From NCBI GenBank assembly GCA_963753685.1, contig CAVWDE010000022.1, forward strand, positions 124,001 to 188,000: a stretch of DNA of 64,000 bases, in the 5' to 3' direction. Position numbers and translations under genes: made by a program. This DNA is from DATAOG01 sp963753685 (GTDB taxonomy: Bacteria > Pseudomonadota > Alphaproteobacteria > Geminicoccales > Geminicoccaceae). This document shows, piece by piece, positions 62,157-64,000 of this stretch. Under the pieces are notes generated by a model that worked only from the letters and a program-made list of their open reading frames with translations, had not been told where the DNA came from and ran no database searches. Every line of letters begins with the position of its first letter. Position 1 is the stretch's first letter.

Positions 62157-62896
62157 ATGCCTGTCTCGCGTCGGCTCGGGGCCGAATTCTTCGGCACCTT
62201 CTGGCTGGTCTTCGGCGGCAGCGGCAGCGCCTTGCTGGCGGCGGCATTCCCCGGCCTCGGCATCGGCTTCCTGGGCGTCGCGCTGGCGACCGGCCTGTGC
62301 ATACTGACCATGGGGGACGCGGTCGGGCACATCTCCGGCGGCCACTTCAACCCGGCGGTGACCATCGGCGTCTGGGCCGGAGGGCGCTTCCCGGCCACGG
62401 AGATCGCGCCCTATGCGATCGCGCAACTGCTGGGGGCGGTGGTCGGGGCTCTGGTGCTGTACGTGATCGCGTCCGGGTCGCCGCGCTTCGATCCGGCCGG
62501 CGGCTTCGCCGCCAACGGCTACGGCGAGCATTCCCCGGCGGGTATGGGCTGGGCTCGGGGCTTTTGATCGAGATCATCCTCACCTGCTTCTTCGTCCTGG
62601 TCATTCTGGGCGCGACCGACAAGCGCGCGCCGGCCGGGTTCGGCCCGCTCGCGATCGGTCTTACGCTCACCCTGATCTGCCTGATCAGCATTCCGGTCAC
62701 CAACACCTCGGTCAATCCGGCGCGCAGCACCGGCGTCGCGCTGTTCGCGGGCGGCTGGGCGCTCGCCCAGCTGTGGCTGTTCTGGATCGCGCCGATCGCC
62801 GGCGCGCTGACCGGCGGCTTCGCCTATCGCTGGCTGAACAGCGAGCCGCTCCCGACCAGCGAGGCGCATGGTCACCAGCCTTTGCTGCAGGGTTGA
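62157..62896 (+). CDS. aqpZ: AqpZ-like aquaporin with altered filter (frameshift near 62535)
   Basis: A six-helix channel of the AqpZ type. The first NPA box is H-F-N-P-A-V-T-I at about 63-70. The frame breaks in a CCCC run near 62535, where one base seems missing. The corrected protein continues G-Y-G-L-G-S-G-L-L-I-E-I-I-L-T and reaches the second box, S-V-N-P-A-R-S-T-G, giving about 246 residues. Compared with E. coli AqpZ (recalled, not aligned by program), the selectivity-filter Phe43 is replaced by Thr and His174 by Cys, while Thr183 and Arg189 are kept. A wider, less water-specific pore is therefore likely. Osmotic or small-solute transport in the inner membrane is expected. Confidence 0.85.
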
Positions 62897-63021
62897 GCCC
62901 GCCGTCGCACCTGCGAGCGGACGCAACCACGCTCGCCCCGGCTGCCGACAGTCGCCTCAAAACCAGCGGTTGTCTTGGCGGTCGAACCGGGAAATCGCCC
63001 TGCCCCCGTCAGAGGGTCAAA

Positions 63022-63044
63022 GGTGTCAGGAACTTCCTGACACC
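63022..63044. repeat. Perfect palindrome, REP-like
   Basis: GGTGTCAGGAA (63022-63032) and TTCCTGACACC (63034-63044) form an 11-base inverted repeat around a single C, with further pairing at the flanks. Related GTCAGGAAC text recurs near 63647. It resembles REP-type palindromes but no REP-associated transposase is nearby; it could also end transcription. Confidence 0.7.
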
Positions 63045-63079
63045 CTTTTCCCTCCCCTGGCACGACCGGGGGTGCCTGG

Positions 63080-63397
63080 TCACATCTGGCCGGCGGTGGC
63101 GACGTGGCGATGGGCGAGCACGCAGATCGCCGGCTGGCCGTCCTGGTCGTTCGCCGGGCCGATCGTCACCTCCTGCAGGGTGCCGTCGTTCCAGCGCACC
63201 AGATAAGCCGCGAACGCGCCCATGCGCCCGCGCTCCTCGAGGATCTTGTCACCGCCGCCGGCCTGGTACTTGACCCACTTCTCGAGCGAGCCGGCACAGT
63301 TCGTGGTCCGGGCGACGTATTCCCCGGAGTAGGCGGACGCGGCATCGCTGGCGCCGACCAGCGCGACGATGAAAGCAAGGGCGGTCGTCGGTCTCAT
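63080..63397 (-). CDS. Small secreted protein
   Basis: A 105-residue protein with a signal peptide ending A-S-A-Y-S. The mature part has a cysteine pair (T-N-C-A-G-S and A-I-C-V-L), likely a disulfide, and is beta-rich (A-Y-L-V-R-W-N-D-G-T-L-Q-E-V-T-I). ATG 63397 is set by GAGAGGAT upstream. No family recognised; periplasmic or surface protein. Confidence 0.65.
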   Translation of the reverse strand: MRPTTALAFIVALVGASDAASAYSGEYVARTTNCAGSLEKWVKYQAGGGDKILEERGRMGAFAAYLVRWNDGTLQEVTIGPANDQDGQPAICVLAHRHVATAGQM

Positions 63398-64000
63398 CGG
63401 GATCCTCTCGCACATAAGTTGCATATCATGATGTTGTATCTACCATAGCGTGTTTCAAGCGGCAATTCGCATTTCGCTGACGCGACCTCCGGTCGTCGGG
63501 GAGAGGTGCGCCCAACTCGGGGTTCGGGGCGGTCGAGGTGCAACGCCGCCGGATCGACCAGACCGCCCGAGCAACCCCGGGGGCGGCGGTGATGCGGCGG
63601 CAAGCAGGTCGCCGAGCCGCGCGGCGAGGGGACAGGGGTCAGGAACATGCGTCACATCTGGTGCCAATGAGAGACGGAGATGTGCCCTTCCGCGGATCAA
63701 TCGAGCATCAACCGGCAGGCCGAGTAAGATCAACAGTAGAAACATGTGTTTGCCTTTACTTGCGCGAAAACAATGGTTTGGCGGCGTACGCTCAAGTAGG
63801 ACACGCACGTTGATCCGCATCCATCGACCTCCAGCGATTTTTTGACTTCGCCGGCAGGCGACGGTTGTGAGTTGAACGGGCGACACTTAGCCCACGCTTA
63901 GGCGACAGGTCAAATCTAAAGTGGCGCATCGACAAGACCAAACTCGCAATTGCACGAGATCGTAATTCACGCGTCCGAGACGATATCGACACAACGACTT
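63398..64000. other. End of window without a convincing gene
   Basis: About 600 bases. The first half is GC-rich with only shadow-like frames. From about 63640 composition becomes more mixed. A GTCAGGAAC fragment near 63647 echoes the palindrome at 63022. A minus-strand frame with a GGAGG site (start near 63820) exists but its product is low-complexity, so it is not called. Confidence 0.4.

Noticed and set aside
63455..63886. A minus-strand frame with a GGAGG site before an internal ATG
   Set aside because: The product is Pro/Arg-rich and low-complexity, like frame shadows elsewhere; no homology sign.

Overview
The window is GC-rich (about 70% by eye) and densely coded on both strands, with ATGA/GTGA overlaps inside operons and frequent GTG or TTG starts. 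Gene content fits an alphaproteobacterium, perhaps of the Rhodospirillales/Geminicoccales type: ruvX divergent from gatCAB, phnWX with a LysR regulator, a dimethylglycine-dehydrogenase-like FAD/GcvT protein, a class V glyoxylate aminotransferase and an MSHA/PilT-type pilus locus. This is an inference from gene content; no rRNA or tRNA gene was seen to place it. At least ten single-site frameshifts interrupt otherwise intact genes, including essential gatB. They look like indel errors in the assembly rather than true pseudogenes, and corrected readings are given.

Layout. 0-1.4 kb: tail of an unknown gene and a 2-hydroxyacid dehydrogenase. 1.6-9.5 kb: type IV pilus/type II secretion-like operon (TPR lipoprotein, PilT-like ATPase, MshL-like secretin, ABC-2-like membrane protein, unknown protein, two pilins). 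10.1-12.6 kb: TPP riboswitch and thiMED. 12.5-16.2 kb: blue-copper protein and Tat metallophosphoesterase divergent from an ECF sigma/anti-sigma pair followed by tenA. 16.3-20.4 kb: sulfotransferase, AraC regulator, VOC protein, MetE-like methyltransferase. 20.4-21.4 kb: a lower-GC dapB-like gene, probably acquired. 21.8-25.9 kb: aminotransferase, CBS protein, PEGA-like protein and patatin lipoprotein, CopD-like protein. 26.1-32.8 kb: cold-shock protein, ruvX, gatCAB, a RelBE-type module, DksA-like protein, desaturase, cyclophilin. 32.8-40.9 kb: DUF488, Tam, a PIN/FitA-type toxin-antitoxin module, FAD/GcvT protein, DUF805, amidase, SMP-30-like protein.

41.2-43.8 kb carries the most unusual system: a 67-residue peptide gene with a strong ribosome binding site, then a PqqD-HprK fusion, then a family-5 nucleotidyltransferase, translationally coupled. 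It looks like a peptide-modification cassette related to the kinase/nucleotidyltransferase tailoring genes of lasso peptide loci, but no cyclase or protease is present.

43.9-46.9 kb: 2-aminoethylphosphonate degradation (phnX, phnW, LysR). 46.8-56.4 kb: a minus-strand signalling and stress run of Uup-type ABC-F protein, DegP-like protease, a 1117-residue adenylate cyclase/ATPase/TPR protein, and an OmpR-type regulator plus histidine kinase overlapping the cyclase gene. 56.6-64 kb: OmpA-like lipoprotein, two directly repeated small-lipoprotein loci flanking GST, CmcJ-like and SDR genes, a repeat-rich stretch, an aquaporin with a non-canonical selectivity filter, and a small secreted protein.
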